Below are positions 1-9,870 of a DNA stretch of 64,000 nucleotides, piece after piece. The stretch comes from Coraliomargarita sp. (lineage in GTDB: Bacteria; Verrucomicrobiota; Verrucomicrobiia; Opitutales; UBA953), in NCBI GenBank assembly GCA_024638885.1, contig JAHEJL010000001.1, positions 397,001 through 461,000 of the forward strand, read 5' to 3'. A program made the position numbers and the translations under genes. Position 1 is the stretch's first letter; every line of letters begins with the position of its first letter. A model generated the notes under the pieces. The model saw only the letters and a list, made by a program, of their open reading frames with translations, did no database searches and had not been told where the DNA came from.

Positions 1-852
1 TTCGCCGTCCAGCTCCAGATGCTGGCTTCGGTGCCCGGATTGGAAAACGCCGTCATGTTGCGCCCGGCCTATGCCGTGGAATATGATTTCGCTCCCCCGA
101 CCCAGCTTTACCCCACCCTGGAGTCCAAAAAAGTCGAAGGCCTGTTCTTTGCCGGCCAGATCAATGGCACCTCCGGGTATGAAGAAGCCGCCGCCCAAGG
201 CCTGGTCGCCGGGGTCAACGCCGCCTGTAAGGTCAAAGGTCAGACTCCGATGGTCCTGGGCCGCGACGAAGCCTATATCGGCGTCCTGATCGATGATTTG
301 GTGACCAAGGGCACCCAGGAGCCTTATCGTATGTTCACCAGCCGGGCTGAATTCCGCCTTTTATTCAACCACGGCAGCGCTGAACTGCGCCTGAAGGACA
401 AAATCAGCGAATTCGGCCTCGTGCCGCCCGAACGTCTGGCTCGAATCCAGTCTAAGGCCGAAAAAGTCACCCACTGGATCGAATACCTGGAAAAGCTGGC
501 CATCCCAGGCGGGATTGCCGGCGACGTCATCCGCCGTAACTGGGATTCGACCCCCAAGGACCTACCGCCGACCTTTTTGGCCGAAGCACCCGAAATCCAG
601 GCCGAAGTCATGTATCGGGTCAAATACCGTGGCTATCTGGAGCGCGAAACGCGCAACGCCCGCAAACTGCACGACCTGGATGCCTTTAAGGTGCCTGAAG
701 GCTTTGATTTCTTGAAAGCCTACGGCCTGCGCATCGAAGCCCGCCAGAAGCTCCAGGCGATCCAGCCGAAGACCCTTGGTCAGGCGAGCCGCATCAGCGG
801 GGTCAATCCGGCCGATATCTCGCTGCTGATGGTCCTGTTCCGGGCGAAATAA
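1..852 (+). CDS. mnmG: tRNA uridine-5-carboxymethylaminomethyl(34) synthesis enzyme MnmG (GidA), C-terminal part, truncated by window edge
   Basis: Motifs [49 protein letters not shown] and [15 protein letters not shown] are typical of the MnmG C-terminus. Confidence 0.97.
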   Translation, partial: FAVQLQMLASVPGLENAVMLRPAYAVEYDFAPPTQLYPTLESKKVEGLFFAGQINGTSGYEEAAAQGLVAGVNAACKVKGQTPMVLGRDEAYIGVLIDDLVTKGTQEPYRMFTSRAEFRLLFNHGSAELRLKDKISEFGLVPPERLARIQSKAEKVTHWIEYLEKLAIPGGIAGDVIRRNWDSTPKDLPPTFLAEAPEIQAEVMYRVKYRGYLERETRNARKLHDLDAFKVPEGFDFLKAYGLRIEARQKLQAIQPKTLGQASRISGVNPADISLLMVLFRAK

Positions 853-880
853 CCCCAGCGTCCGTGGGGCAGGGAAGGGG

Positions 881-900
881 GGTGTTCCACGTGGAACACC
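881..900. promoter_or_regulatory. parS-like centromere site (ParB binding)
   Basis: Perfect 20-bp palindrome GGTGTTCCACGTGGAACACC containing TGTTCCACGTGGAACA, which matches the bacterial parS consensus; located just after mnmG. Confidence 0.85.
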
Positions 901-1069
901 CTCTATGTAAAGATTGCGGCCGCTCAGTGTGACGGTCGTGTATCACAAACACCTAAGTCATTGACAGTGAATGTTTTCTGGATACAAATAGCGGCCGTAA
1001 CCCGACCGACACGATTGTCACCTAACTCTGGCGGTCAGGTTCCGGGGGGCTTTATGTAAAGGCGCACCC

Positions 1070-1765
1070 ATGGACGCCGAACACCTTAAGCGCATCCTGA
1101 TCGTCGACGATGAGTCCGACGTGACCGAACTGCTGGACTACAAGTTCAAGCAGGCCGGCTACGCCATCCGCACGCTCAACGACCCGCTGCGCGCGATCGG
1201 CCTGGCCCGCGACTTCCGTCCGGACCTGATCATCCTCGACGTGATGATGCCCGAGCTCACCGGGGTGCAGCTGCTGCGCATGGTGCGCGCCGACGCGCTC
1301 CTGCAGGATACGCCGGTGATCTTCCTCACGGCGAAAGGCGAGACGGCCGACAAGGTGAAGGGCCTCGAGTCCGGCGCGGATGATTACGTGACCAAGCCTT
1401 TCGACACGCGCGAGCTGATGCTCCGCGCGCAGGCCTTGTTGCGCCGCGCGAAGTCCGCCGCCGCCAAGCCTTCGACGCGCCTCGCGGCCGGCGCGCTCAT
1501 GCTCGACATCGAACGCCACGAAGTCACCGCGGCCGGCAAGGTCGTCGAACTGACCGCCACCGAATTCAAGCTGCTGCGTCTGCTCCTCGAGCGGAAGGGC
1601 AGGGTGCAGTCGCGCGAAGAACTCCTCGCCGACGTCTGGAACTATTCGCCCGACCTCGAGACGCGCACGGTCGACACGCACGTGCGCCGACTGCGCGAGA
1701 AGCTCGGCCCGGCCGGCGACGTCATCGACACGGTCCGCGGCGTCGGCTACCGCGTGAACGGCTGA
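1070..1765 (+). CDS. phoB: PhoB-family winged-helix response regulator
   Basis: REC domain (ILIVDDESDVTELLDYKF, LIILDVMMPELTGVQLL, FLTAKGE, DYVTKPFDTREL) plus OmpR-type DNA-binding domain (ELTATEFKLLRLLLERKGRVQSREELLADVWNY, VDTHVRRLREKLG, VRGVGYR); next to a histidine kinase. Confidence 0.9.
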   Translation: MDAEHLKRILIVDDESDVTELLDYKFKQAGYAIRTLNDPLRAIGLARDFRPDLIILDVMMPELTGVQLLRMVRADALLQDTPVIFLTAKGETADKVKGLESGADDYVTKPFDTRELMLRAQALLRRAKSAAAKPSTRLAAGALMLDIERHEVTAAGKVVELTATEFKLLRLLLERKGRVQSREELLADVWNYSPDLETRTVDTHVRRLREKLGPAGDVIDTVRGVGYRVNG

Positions 1766-1814
1766 GCCGATTTACGCTCGCGCGAACCTCGCCGCCGGAC
1801 AGCATCCTCCGCAG

Positions 1815-3056
1815 ATGTCCTGGCTCCCTTGGTTGCTCCTGCTCGCGCTCGCCGCCGTCGCGGCATGGTGCTTCGCCGAGATCGCCGGCCACGTGCGCTG
1901 GGCGCGCCGCGCGTTGCTCGCCGACGGCGGCGCCCCGCGACCGCAGGGCTGGCTGGTGCGCAAGCTGCGCCTCGAGGAGCTTTTCATCGCGATCGAACGT
2001 CGTGCGGCGAACGAAGGCGAGATCCGCGCCGCGGCGGCGCGGCGCATCGAAGCCTTGCTGGCGCCGCTGACGGACGCCGTGCTCGTCGTGGACGCGCAGG
2101 ATCGCCTCCGGCTCGCGAACCCGGCCGCGGCCGCGTTGTTCGGGCTGTCGGAAGGAGATGGCGGCGGATCCATCGTACCGATGGTCCGCAGCGCCGATTT
2201 CATCGAACTCGTCCGCCGCGTCCGCGCGGAAGGGGACGCGCGCTCGACGATCCTGCTCAACCGCGCGCCTCTTTCTGACGTCTGGATCCAGGCCGCCGGC
2301 GCGCGCACCGATCCGGAAGCGTTCGGCGAAGGCGCCGCGATCTTCGTGCTGGCGGACGTGACCGCGCTGAAGCGCCTCCAGGCGATGGAGCGAGACTTCG
2401 TGACGAACGTCTCGCACGACCTGCGCACCCCGGTGACGATCCTCCGCGGCTACGCCGAGACGCTCGCCGAAGACCAGGCGACGATGTCGGTCGAGGACCG
2501 CGCGCGCTTCACGCAGAAGATCGTGAGCTCGGTGGGCCGCCTGCAGGGGCTCGTCGAAGGCCTGCTCGCGCTCGCGAGCCTGGAGTCCGCGCAGGACGTC
2601 CGCCGCGAGCCCGGCGCCTTGCATGTCGCCGCCCGCGAGGTGGCCGAAGAATTTTCCGCGCGTTGCAAAGCGGCGGGCGTGACGCTCGCCTTGCGGCTGG
2701 AAGCCGCCGATGGCGGCGCCGCGGATCCCGTCCAAGCCCGCCGCCTGGTCCAGAACCTGATCGACAACGCCTTGGCGCATGCGGCCGGCATGAGCCGGCT
2801 CCTGATCTCGACCCGCGACACCATGAACGGGGTCGAGCTGAGCGTCGAAGACGACGGGGCAGGGGTCACCCCCGCCGACCTCCCGCGGCTATTCGACCGT
2901 TTTTACCGTACCGATAAATCGCGCCGGGCCGGGGGCAGCGGGCTCGGCCTGAGCATCGTCCGCCAGGTCGCCGAACTGCATGGGGGTTCCGCCCAAGCGG
3001 AACCCGTCCGCCCGAAGGGCCTCCGGATCACGGTGACCTTGCCGGCGGCGGCTTAG
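1815..3056 (+). CDS. phoR: PhoR-like sensor histidine kinase with PAS domain
   Basis: HisKA H-box FVTNVSHDLRTPVTILRGYAETL, HATPase_c NLIDNALAHA, DDGAGV, RFYRTDKSRRAGGSGLGLSIVRQVAELHGG. Confidence 0.9.
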   Translation: MSWLPWLLLLALAAVAAWCFAEIAGHVRWARRALLADGGAPRPQGWLVRKLRLEELFIAIERRAANEGEIRAAAARRIEALLAPLTDAVLVVDAQDRLRLANPAAAALFGLSEGDGGGSIVPMVRSADFIELVRRVRAEGDARSTILLNRAPLSDVWIQAAGARTDPEAFGEGAAIFVLADVTALKRLQAMERDFVTNVSHDLRTPVTILRGYAETLAEDQATMSVEDRARFTQKIVSSVGRLQGLVEGLLALASLESAQDVRREPGALHVAAREVAEEFSARCKAAGVTLALRLEAADGGAADPVQARRLVQNLIDNALAHAAGMSRLLISTRDTMNGVELSVEDDGAGVTPADLPRLFDRFYRTDKSRRAGGSGLGLSIVRQVAELHGGSAQAEPVRPKGLRITVTLPAAA

Positions 3057-3068
3057 GTCCCGAAATGA

Positions 3069-3095
3069 AAAACCCGCCGGGTTTCGGCGGGTTTT
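3069..3095. terminator. bidirectional rho-independent terminator between phoR (+) and tRNA-Gly (-)
   Basis: 10-bp perfect stem AAAACCCGCC-GGGTTTC-GGCGGGTTTT with A/T tracts on both sides. Confidence 0.85.
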
Positions 3096-3110
3096 GGCTC
3101 CATTTTAAAG

Positions 3111-3185
3111 TGGAGCGCGCGACTGGACTTGAACCAGCAACAGCCACCTTGGCAAGGTGGTACTCTACCATTGAGCTACGCGCGC
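3111..3185 (-). tRNA. tRNA-Gly(GCC), CCA encoded
   Basis: Reverse complement GCGCGCGTAGCTCAATGGTAGAGTACCACCTTGCCAAGGTGGCTGTTGCTGGTTCAAGTCCAGTCGCGCGCTCCA folds as a cloverleaf with anticodon GCC. Confidence 0.95.
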
Positions 3186-3211
3186 GTTGGACAAGAAGCA
3201 GACCAAACGCC

Positions 3212-4056
3212 CTAGCGAGTGTCAAGCCTTTGGACGAATCTCGTCCGGGCGGCCTTCGGGGCAGGGTAGAGGCCCTGCTTTTCAAGCAGGGCAGCCGCTT
3301 CATCGGAAAAGAGCCAGCGGAGGGCAGGGGCTAGCTGCGGCTGGCGATCCAGACGGACATAAAGGATGAGCGGCACCTGGAGGGGGTAGTCCCCGTTGAA
3401 GACGTTATTCTCGTCCGGTCCATAGGCGGTCGCGGTCCGTCCGGGACGACCATCGGCCACCTGGAGGACCCTGCCGCGCCCCGTCGGCGGCCGGGGAAGC
3501 AGGACGATGCTCCCGGCCCGGGAGGCCAGCAGGTCGGCCGCCAAGGCCGACTCCACCCGCAGGCGCACGTCGGGGCGGAAGGGTTGCCCCTCGAGTACGA
3601 GGCCCTGGAAAATTTCCAAAGTCATCGAACCCGCCGGCGAGCAGACCGCCGGCGTGATCAGTTCCGAACGCGCCGCGGGGTCGATGTCGTTCCAATTCCG
3701 CGCCGCGAAGCGCGGATCCTTCGCGAAGGCGTTGGCGAGATTTTCGAACGTGATCGTCTCCAGCCGGTTCGTGCCATGCGTGGCGGCGACGACGACAGCG
3801 CTCGCGAGACGGAACTCGATGACGCCGATGCGACCGGAAGGCACGGGCGCGACCTCACGGTCGCGCCGCAAGAGAACCGCGGCCCCGGAACGGCCGTCGA
3901 CGAACGCCTGTCTCCCTGGGAGTGTGCCGCCGAAATCGGCGGCAATCCCGCCTGCGGCGGTTTTGAAAGCTTGCGCGAAACTCCCGTCGAGGAGGTCGGT
4001 CCCGACGATGTCGGCCGCCGAAGCCGCCGCACAGGAAAGGAGGAAGGCGAACAGCC

Positions 4057-4060
<4 letters not shown>
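3212..4060 (-). CDS. PstS-like phosphate ABC transporter substrate-binding protein
   Basis: Signal peptide then PBP-like segments (FENLANAFAKDPRFAARNWNDI, ALRWLFSDEAAALLEKQGLYPAP); near phoBR. Confidence 0.65.
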
Positions 4061-5439
<1,379 letters not shown>

Positions 5440-5442
5440 GGC

Positions 5443-6483
5443 TCAGGCTTCCGGAGAGGCTTGGTGGTTGGCGGCGCCCCAGGCGCGGGCGGCCTTCTCG
5501 GCCAGCGCGACGCGGGCGCGGTCGACTTCGGCGAGACGCGCCTTGAGGTTGGCGTTGGAGACGCGGGCGAGGTCGTCGAGGTCGCAGAGATAAGTACCTT
5601 CGAGGCCTTGGTTGCCGGCGGCGAAGTTACGCGGCACGCCGAGGTCGACGAGCAGGAGAGGGCGGCCTTCGCGACGGCCGGCGATGTCGCGCAAGGCCGC
5701 GGCGTCGAGCAAGGCGCGCTCGACCGTCGCGCAGCCGACGATGACGTCGTGCGCATGCGCCTGACGCAACGCGTCGGCCAGCGTCAGGGAAGAACCGGCG
5801 AACTCTTCCGCGAGGACGCGCGCGTTCTCGAAGGTGCGGGAAGCGACGGAAACCTGGGAGGCGCCGCGCGAGACGAGCGCCTGCACGACCTGGCGGCCGA
5901 CGTCGCCCGTGCCGAGCACGAGCACGCGGGCTTCCGCGAGCGAACCGAAGACGCGCATCGCGAGCTCGACGGCCACGTTGCCGAGGCTCACCTGGCCCTG
6001 CGAGATACCGGTGTTCGTGCGCGCCCAGGCGCCCGCCTGGAACGCGCGCTGGAAGACGCGGTTGAGGACCGGACCCGTCATGCCGCGCGCGAGCGCGTCG
6101 GCGTAGGCATCCTTCACCTGACCGGCGATCTCGACTTCGCCCACCATCTGGGATTCGAGGCCCGAGACGACCGAGAAGAGGTGTTCGACGGCTTGCAGGC
6201 CGGGGACCGGACGAAGGTGTTGGTCGAGCGCCGCAGGCGGCGCTCCGGTCGCTTTCAGCAAAGCGCCGCGGACATGGAGCGCGGCGGCCTCGTCGCCGAC
6301 GGCGTAAGCCTCGAGACGGTTGCAGGTGGCGAGCAGCACCGCTTCGGCGAGGCCGGCTTCGCGCGCCGCGGCGTAGAAGACTTCGGCGCCGCCGGCGGGC
6401 ACGGTGAAGGCCGCACGCTCATCGAGGCCGGCGGTGCGATGCGTGGCGCTGAGCGCCACCAGGTTGCGGGGGCGTTCGCTCAT
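5443..6483 (-). CDS. hemA: glutamyl-tRNA reductase
   Basis: LSATHRTAGLDERAAF, LLATCNRLEAYA, LFSVVSGLESQMVGEVEIAGQVKDAY, VLVLGTGDVGRQVVQALVSRGA, VDLGVPRN. Confidence 0.95.
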   Translation of the reverse strand: MSERPRNLVALSATHRTAGLDERAAFTVPAGGAEVFYAAAREAGLAEAVLLATCNRLEAYAVGDEAAALHVRGALLKATGAPPAALDQHLRPVPGLQAVEHLFSVVSGLESQMVGEVEIAGQVKDAYADALARGMTGPVLNRVFQRAFQAGAWARTNTGISQGQVSLGNVAVELAMRVFGSLAEARVLVLGTGDVGRQVVQALVSRGASQVSVASRTFENARVLAEEFAGSSLTLADALRQAHAHDVIVGCATVERALLDAAALRDIAGRREGRPLLLVDLGVPRNFAAGNQGLEGTYLCDLDDLARVSNANLKARLAEVDRARVALAEKAARAWGAANHQASPEA

Positions 6484-7334
6484 CGGGCGGAGGGCAGCGA
6501 AAGATAGAGCGCGATGAGCGCCGGGATCGCGACGAGGAGGGAAGTACGCGCGAACGCCGCGCCGGACAGCCGATGACGACGGCGCTGCACGATCACGTAG
6601 AGGCCGGCGAGCCAGGTCACGAGCGAGGAGATGAGCTTCGGCGCGGCGACGAGCGCGAGATCGCGTTGCGCCCAGTCGGTCGCGCCGATCACCAGCGAGA
6701 GCCCGAGAAGCCAGACCGCGGCGCCCATCAGCTGCGCGCCGATGCGGTCAAGCGGCACGAGCGCCGGCAGGAGCGCGTAGATCCCGCCGAATTGCTGGCG
6801 CGCCAAGGCGCGATCCTGAAGCAGGTAGGCGGCGGAGTTGAGCGCCTGCGCGCCGAGCACGCAGTAGGCGAGGACGGCGGCGCCGACGTGCATCACGATG
6901 AGCGGCTTGCCGGTGGTATCCAACGGATGGTCGACGACGCCGAGGAAGCCGGCGGCGACGAGGCAAAGGGCGGTGGTGCCGGCGATCGCCCAGGTCGGCA
7001 GACGATGGTTGAAGGTCAGGTCGAGGAAGAGCGACAGGCCGGCGAGGCCCCAGGCGATCGAGAGCAGGAGCTCCGCCGGGCTGGCGACCGGCAACGAGTG
7101 GGTACGCAGACCTTGGTAGGCCAGCATCGTGGTCAGCAGCACCCAGCCCGCGCGGAGCAACCACAGCCCGCCTTGATGCACCTTACCGGATGCGTCCTTC
7201 GAAGAATACCCGTCGAGCGCGGCGGAGGCCAGGAAGACGGCGGCACAGCCCAAGAGGCATTCCCGGGTGAGGGGATGGGCGGCAAGGGTGGCGGCCATCG
7301 GATACATAAGGAGAGATAAGTGGAGGTGTGACAT
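6480..7334 (-). CDS. CcsA/HemX-like cytochrome c assembly membrane protein
   Basis: Eight or so predicted TM segments; adjacent and overlapping upstream of hemA, the usual hemX-hemA layout; LIVMHVGAAVLAYCVLGAQALNSAAYLLQDR. Confidence 0.75.
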   Translation of the reverse strand: MSHLHLSLLMYPMAATLAAHPLTRECLLGCAAVFLASAALDGYSSKDASGKVHQGGLWLLRAGWVLLTTMLAYQGLRTHSLPVASPAELLLSIAWGLAGLSLFLDLTFNHRLPTWAIAGTTALCLVAAGFLGVVDHPLDTTGKPLIVMHVGAAVLAYCVLGAQALNSAAYLLQDRALARQQFGGIYALLPALVPLDRIGAQLMGAAVWLLGLSLVIGATDWAQRDLALVAAPKLISSLVTWLAGLYVIVQRRRHRLSGAAFARTSLLVAIPALIALYLSLPSAR

Positions 7335-7401
7335 TTTGGCAAACCCTCAAGATGCCCTGTTTTCTTGCGGTAAGCCCCTACGGGAGTAAGTTAACCCCCT
7401 T

Positions 7402-7857
7402 ATGGCCCACGACCTCTACGATCTCACCCAACACCCCCCTCGCAGCCCCCGCGTCCGCCTCGGCGGCCTGGTCATCCTCCCCCGCATGATCGACAAGGCC
7501 CGCGCCACGAAGGCCGGGAAGAATGGCGAATATAACTATGGCTGCTCCTTGGATAAGAACGTCCTGGACTTCCTCGGCGTCGACGCCGACGCCCTTAAGG
7601 CTCAGATTGACAAGGGTTTAGGTGATGGCGAGATCCTGGCTTGGCTGATGGCCAACGCCAAGACCCCCCGTTCCGGCATGGAAATCGCCGCTTTCAGCGC
7701 CTTCCACGAACAGCGCGCCCCCAGCGCCCCGGCCGGCCGCGCCAAGCTGACCGAATACCAGTCCGCTACCCCGGCTGGCGCCAAGCGCGAAGACATCGTC
7801 ACCTGGTTCGACGTCCTCGACCTGGACGACCACCAGAGCTTCGGCGGCAAGGTCTAA
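7402..7857 (+). CDS. DUF5069 domain-containing protein
   Basis: DLTQHPPRSPRVRLGGLVILPRMIDKARAT....GEYNYGC.LD..VLDFLGVD matches the DUF5069 pattern from memory. Confidence 0.8.
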   Translation: MAHDLYDLTQHPPRSPRVRLGGLVILPRMIDKARATKAGKNGEYNYGCSLDKNVLDFLGVDADALKAQIDKGLGDGEILAWLMANAKTPRSGMEIAAFSAFHEQRAPSAPAGRAKLTEYQSATPAGAKREDIVTWFDVLDLDDHQSFGGKV

Positions 7858-7860
7858 GCC

Positions 7861-8325
7861 GTGGCCAAGGAGGGTAAGCCGCGACGGGTGTTGCTCGTCT
7901 GCATGGGCAACATCTGCCGTTCGCCGACGGCGGAGGAGGTCCTGCGGACGCACGCCCGCAAGGCCGGGCTGGCCATCGAATTCGATTCCGCCGGCACGGA
8001 GAATTACCACATCGGCGACCCGCCCGATCCGCGGTCCATCCGCCACGCGAAGCATCGTGGTTACGACCTGTCGACGCTCCGGGCGCGCCAGGTGCACGCT
8101 TCCGATTTTCATTCCTTCGACCTCATCCTCGCCGCGGACGAACTGAACCTGCGTGAACTTCGGCGCCGTTGCCCGGCCGAACTCCACGGTCGTCTCCGGC
8201 TTTTCCTCGGCGACGTGGCCTTGCCCGATCCGTATTACGGCGAAAGCGACGATTTTGAAAAAGTGTTGGATTTGGTCGAAAAACAGGCGGTTTTACTGGT
8301 GTCCCGTTGGTCCCAGACGAACTGA
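7861..8325 (+). CDS. low molecular weight protein-tyrosine phosphatase
   Basis: P-loop VLLVCMGNICRSPTAEEVLR and C-terminal LPDPYYGESDDFEKVLDLVE. Confidence 0.93.
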   Translation: MAKEGKPRRVLLVCMGNICRSPTAEEVLRTHARKAGLAIEFDSAGTENYHIGDPPDPRSIRHAKHRGYDLSTLRARQVHASDFHSFDLILAADELNLRELRRRCPAELHGRLRLFLGDVALPDPYYGESDDFEKVLDLVEKQAVLLVSRWSQTN

Positions 8326-8356
8326 ATGATTGCCGAGGACGGCCACGTCGCGTTGG

Positions 8357-8725
8357 ATGTCCGTACCGATGTATCAAGTGAACTTCAGCGACCAGGCGAT
8401 GCGTGAGCTCGCGAAGCTCCCCACCTTGGAGCAGATGGAAGTCGTCGAGGCGTTCACCTCGCTGACGCCTGAAGACCTCCTCCGTGGCAGTTCCGAACTC
8501 GGCACCGTGCGCCGCGACGGCCACACCTACCACCGGCTGCGCGTGGGCGAATTCCGGATCTACTTCGAAGCGACCGAAGGTTCGCTGATGGCCAATTACG
8601 TCCTGCATAAGCACACCTACGCGGACTTCGCCTTCCGCTCGCACCTCCCTTTCCCCGAGGACGAAGCCCGCATCGAACAAGAAGGCGGCTTCTGGAAATA
8701 CCTCGACGAAACCCCTAAGTCCTGA
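8357..8725 (+). CDS. RelE/ParE-superfamily-like protein without an obvious antitoxin neighbour
   Basis: YQVNFSDQAMRELAKLP....GTVRRDGHTYHRLRVGEFRIYFEA...MANYVLHKHTYADF follows the RelE fold pattern; likely ATG start at 8357 or 8369 rather than TTG 8330. Confidence 0.65.
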   Translation: MSVPMYQVNFSDQAMRELAKLPTLEQMEVVEAFTSLTPEDLLRGSSELGTVRRDGHTYHRLRVGEFRIYFEATEGSLMANYVLHKHTYADFAFRSHLPFPEDEARIEQEGGFWKYLDETPKS

Positions 8726-8727
8726 CC

Positions 8728-9621
8728 GTGACCACGCCCCCCGTAAAACCCGCCTATTCCTCCCCCGAGGAGGCCGCACGTATCTACTTGCTGCCCAACC
8801 TCTTCACGGCGGGAAACATGCTCTGCGGCTTCCTGGCCATCAAGAACTGCATCGAGGCCCGCTTCACCTCGCTGAACGCCGAAGGCCGGGCCGAACACTA
8901 TAATATGGCGGTCTGGTTCATCCTTTTCGCCTGTATCTGCGACCTTTTCGACGGCCGCGTCGCCCGCGCCACCAAGCGTGAATCCCTCTTCGGAGCCGAA
9001 TTCGACTCGATCGCCGACACCGTCTCGTTCGGCGTCGCCCCGGCCCTGATGGCCTGCTTCCTGGTCATCAAACCCGAGGTCACCGACAACGTCCAACTGG
9101 TCACCTGGCTGCTCGCCTTCATCTACCTCCTGTGCGCCGGCGTGCGCCTGGCCCGCTTCAACGTGCTGACCAATCCATTGGTCCCGGGTAATGAAAAGCG
9201 CGCCGCCGGAGGCGATTTCGTCGGTCTCCCGTCACCCGCCGCCGCCGGCATGATCGCTTCCTTGGTGCTGGTCCTCTCGAACGTCATGAAGTCGGCCGAC
9301 CAGAAGGACCCGTTCGAACATGCCGTCCAGGCGTGGTCCTGGAGCCTCCTGCCGCTGATGCTGATCATCTCCTTCCTGATGATCAGCAACGTCCGCTTCC
9401 CGAGCTTCAAGAAGCTGGATTGGACCGCCAAGGCCCGTACCCGTGGGTTCATCCTGATCATCATCGGCGGCTTCATCATCTTCCGTTATCCGCAGTTCTC
9501 CTTCCCGGCCGTCTTCCTGGGCTATATCAGCTACAGCATCTTCCGGCACGTGTTCCTGCTCAAGAAGAGCGAAATGGACCCCGCGCCTGAGGATGATGAT
9601 GAGCCGGTGTCCAAGGTGTGA
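8728..9621 (+). CDS. pssA: CDP-diacylglycerol--serine O-phosphatidyltransferase
   Basis: Multi-TM CDP-alcohol phosphotransferase motif DLFDGRVARATKRESLFGAEFDSIADTVSFGVAPA. Confidence 0.92.
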   Translation: MTTPPVKPAYSSPEEAARIYLLPNLFTAGNMLCGFLAIKNCIEARFTSLNAEGRAEHYNMAVWFILFACICDLFDGRVARATKRESLFGAEFDSIADTVSFGVAPALMACFLVIKPEVTDNVQLVTWLLAFIYLLCAGVRLARFNVLTNPLVPGNEKRAAGGDFVGLPSPAAAGMIASLVLVLSNVMKSADQKDPFEHAVQAWSWSLLPLMLIISFLMISNVRFPSFKKLDWTAKARTRGFILIIIGGFIIFRYPQFSFPAVFLGYISYSIFRHVFLLKKSEMDPAPEDDDEPVSKV

Positions 9622-9691
9622 ATAGACCGTGAAGCATCGGTGCCTTTGACCCGATGTGAACAAGGGGTCGGTTATTCACCCCGGATTCACA
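9617..9691. promoter_or_regulatory. cluster of DnaA-box-like 9-mers upstream of dnaN (candidate oriC or DnaA-regulated region)
   Basis: CTATTCACA (reverse strand 9617-9625), TTGTTCACA (reverse strand 9655-9663), TTATTCACC (9672-9680), GGATTCACA (9683-9691); each 1-2 mismatches from TTATNCACA. Confidence 0.45.
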
Positions 9692-9870
9692 GCGTCGTGC
9701 TTCGCCGATGATGGCCTTCACCAGTGGCTTGCGGAACTATGCACGGGATTCCGACATCTACTGGTGCTACTGGTATTTATAAATGAAGAGTAGCTAGATA
9801 CAGGGGCGCCCGGTATGTGGGCAATGAGGGGTTGCCTCACCCCCTGCCTGTCCTCAATTCTTCGGTCATC

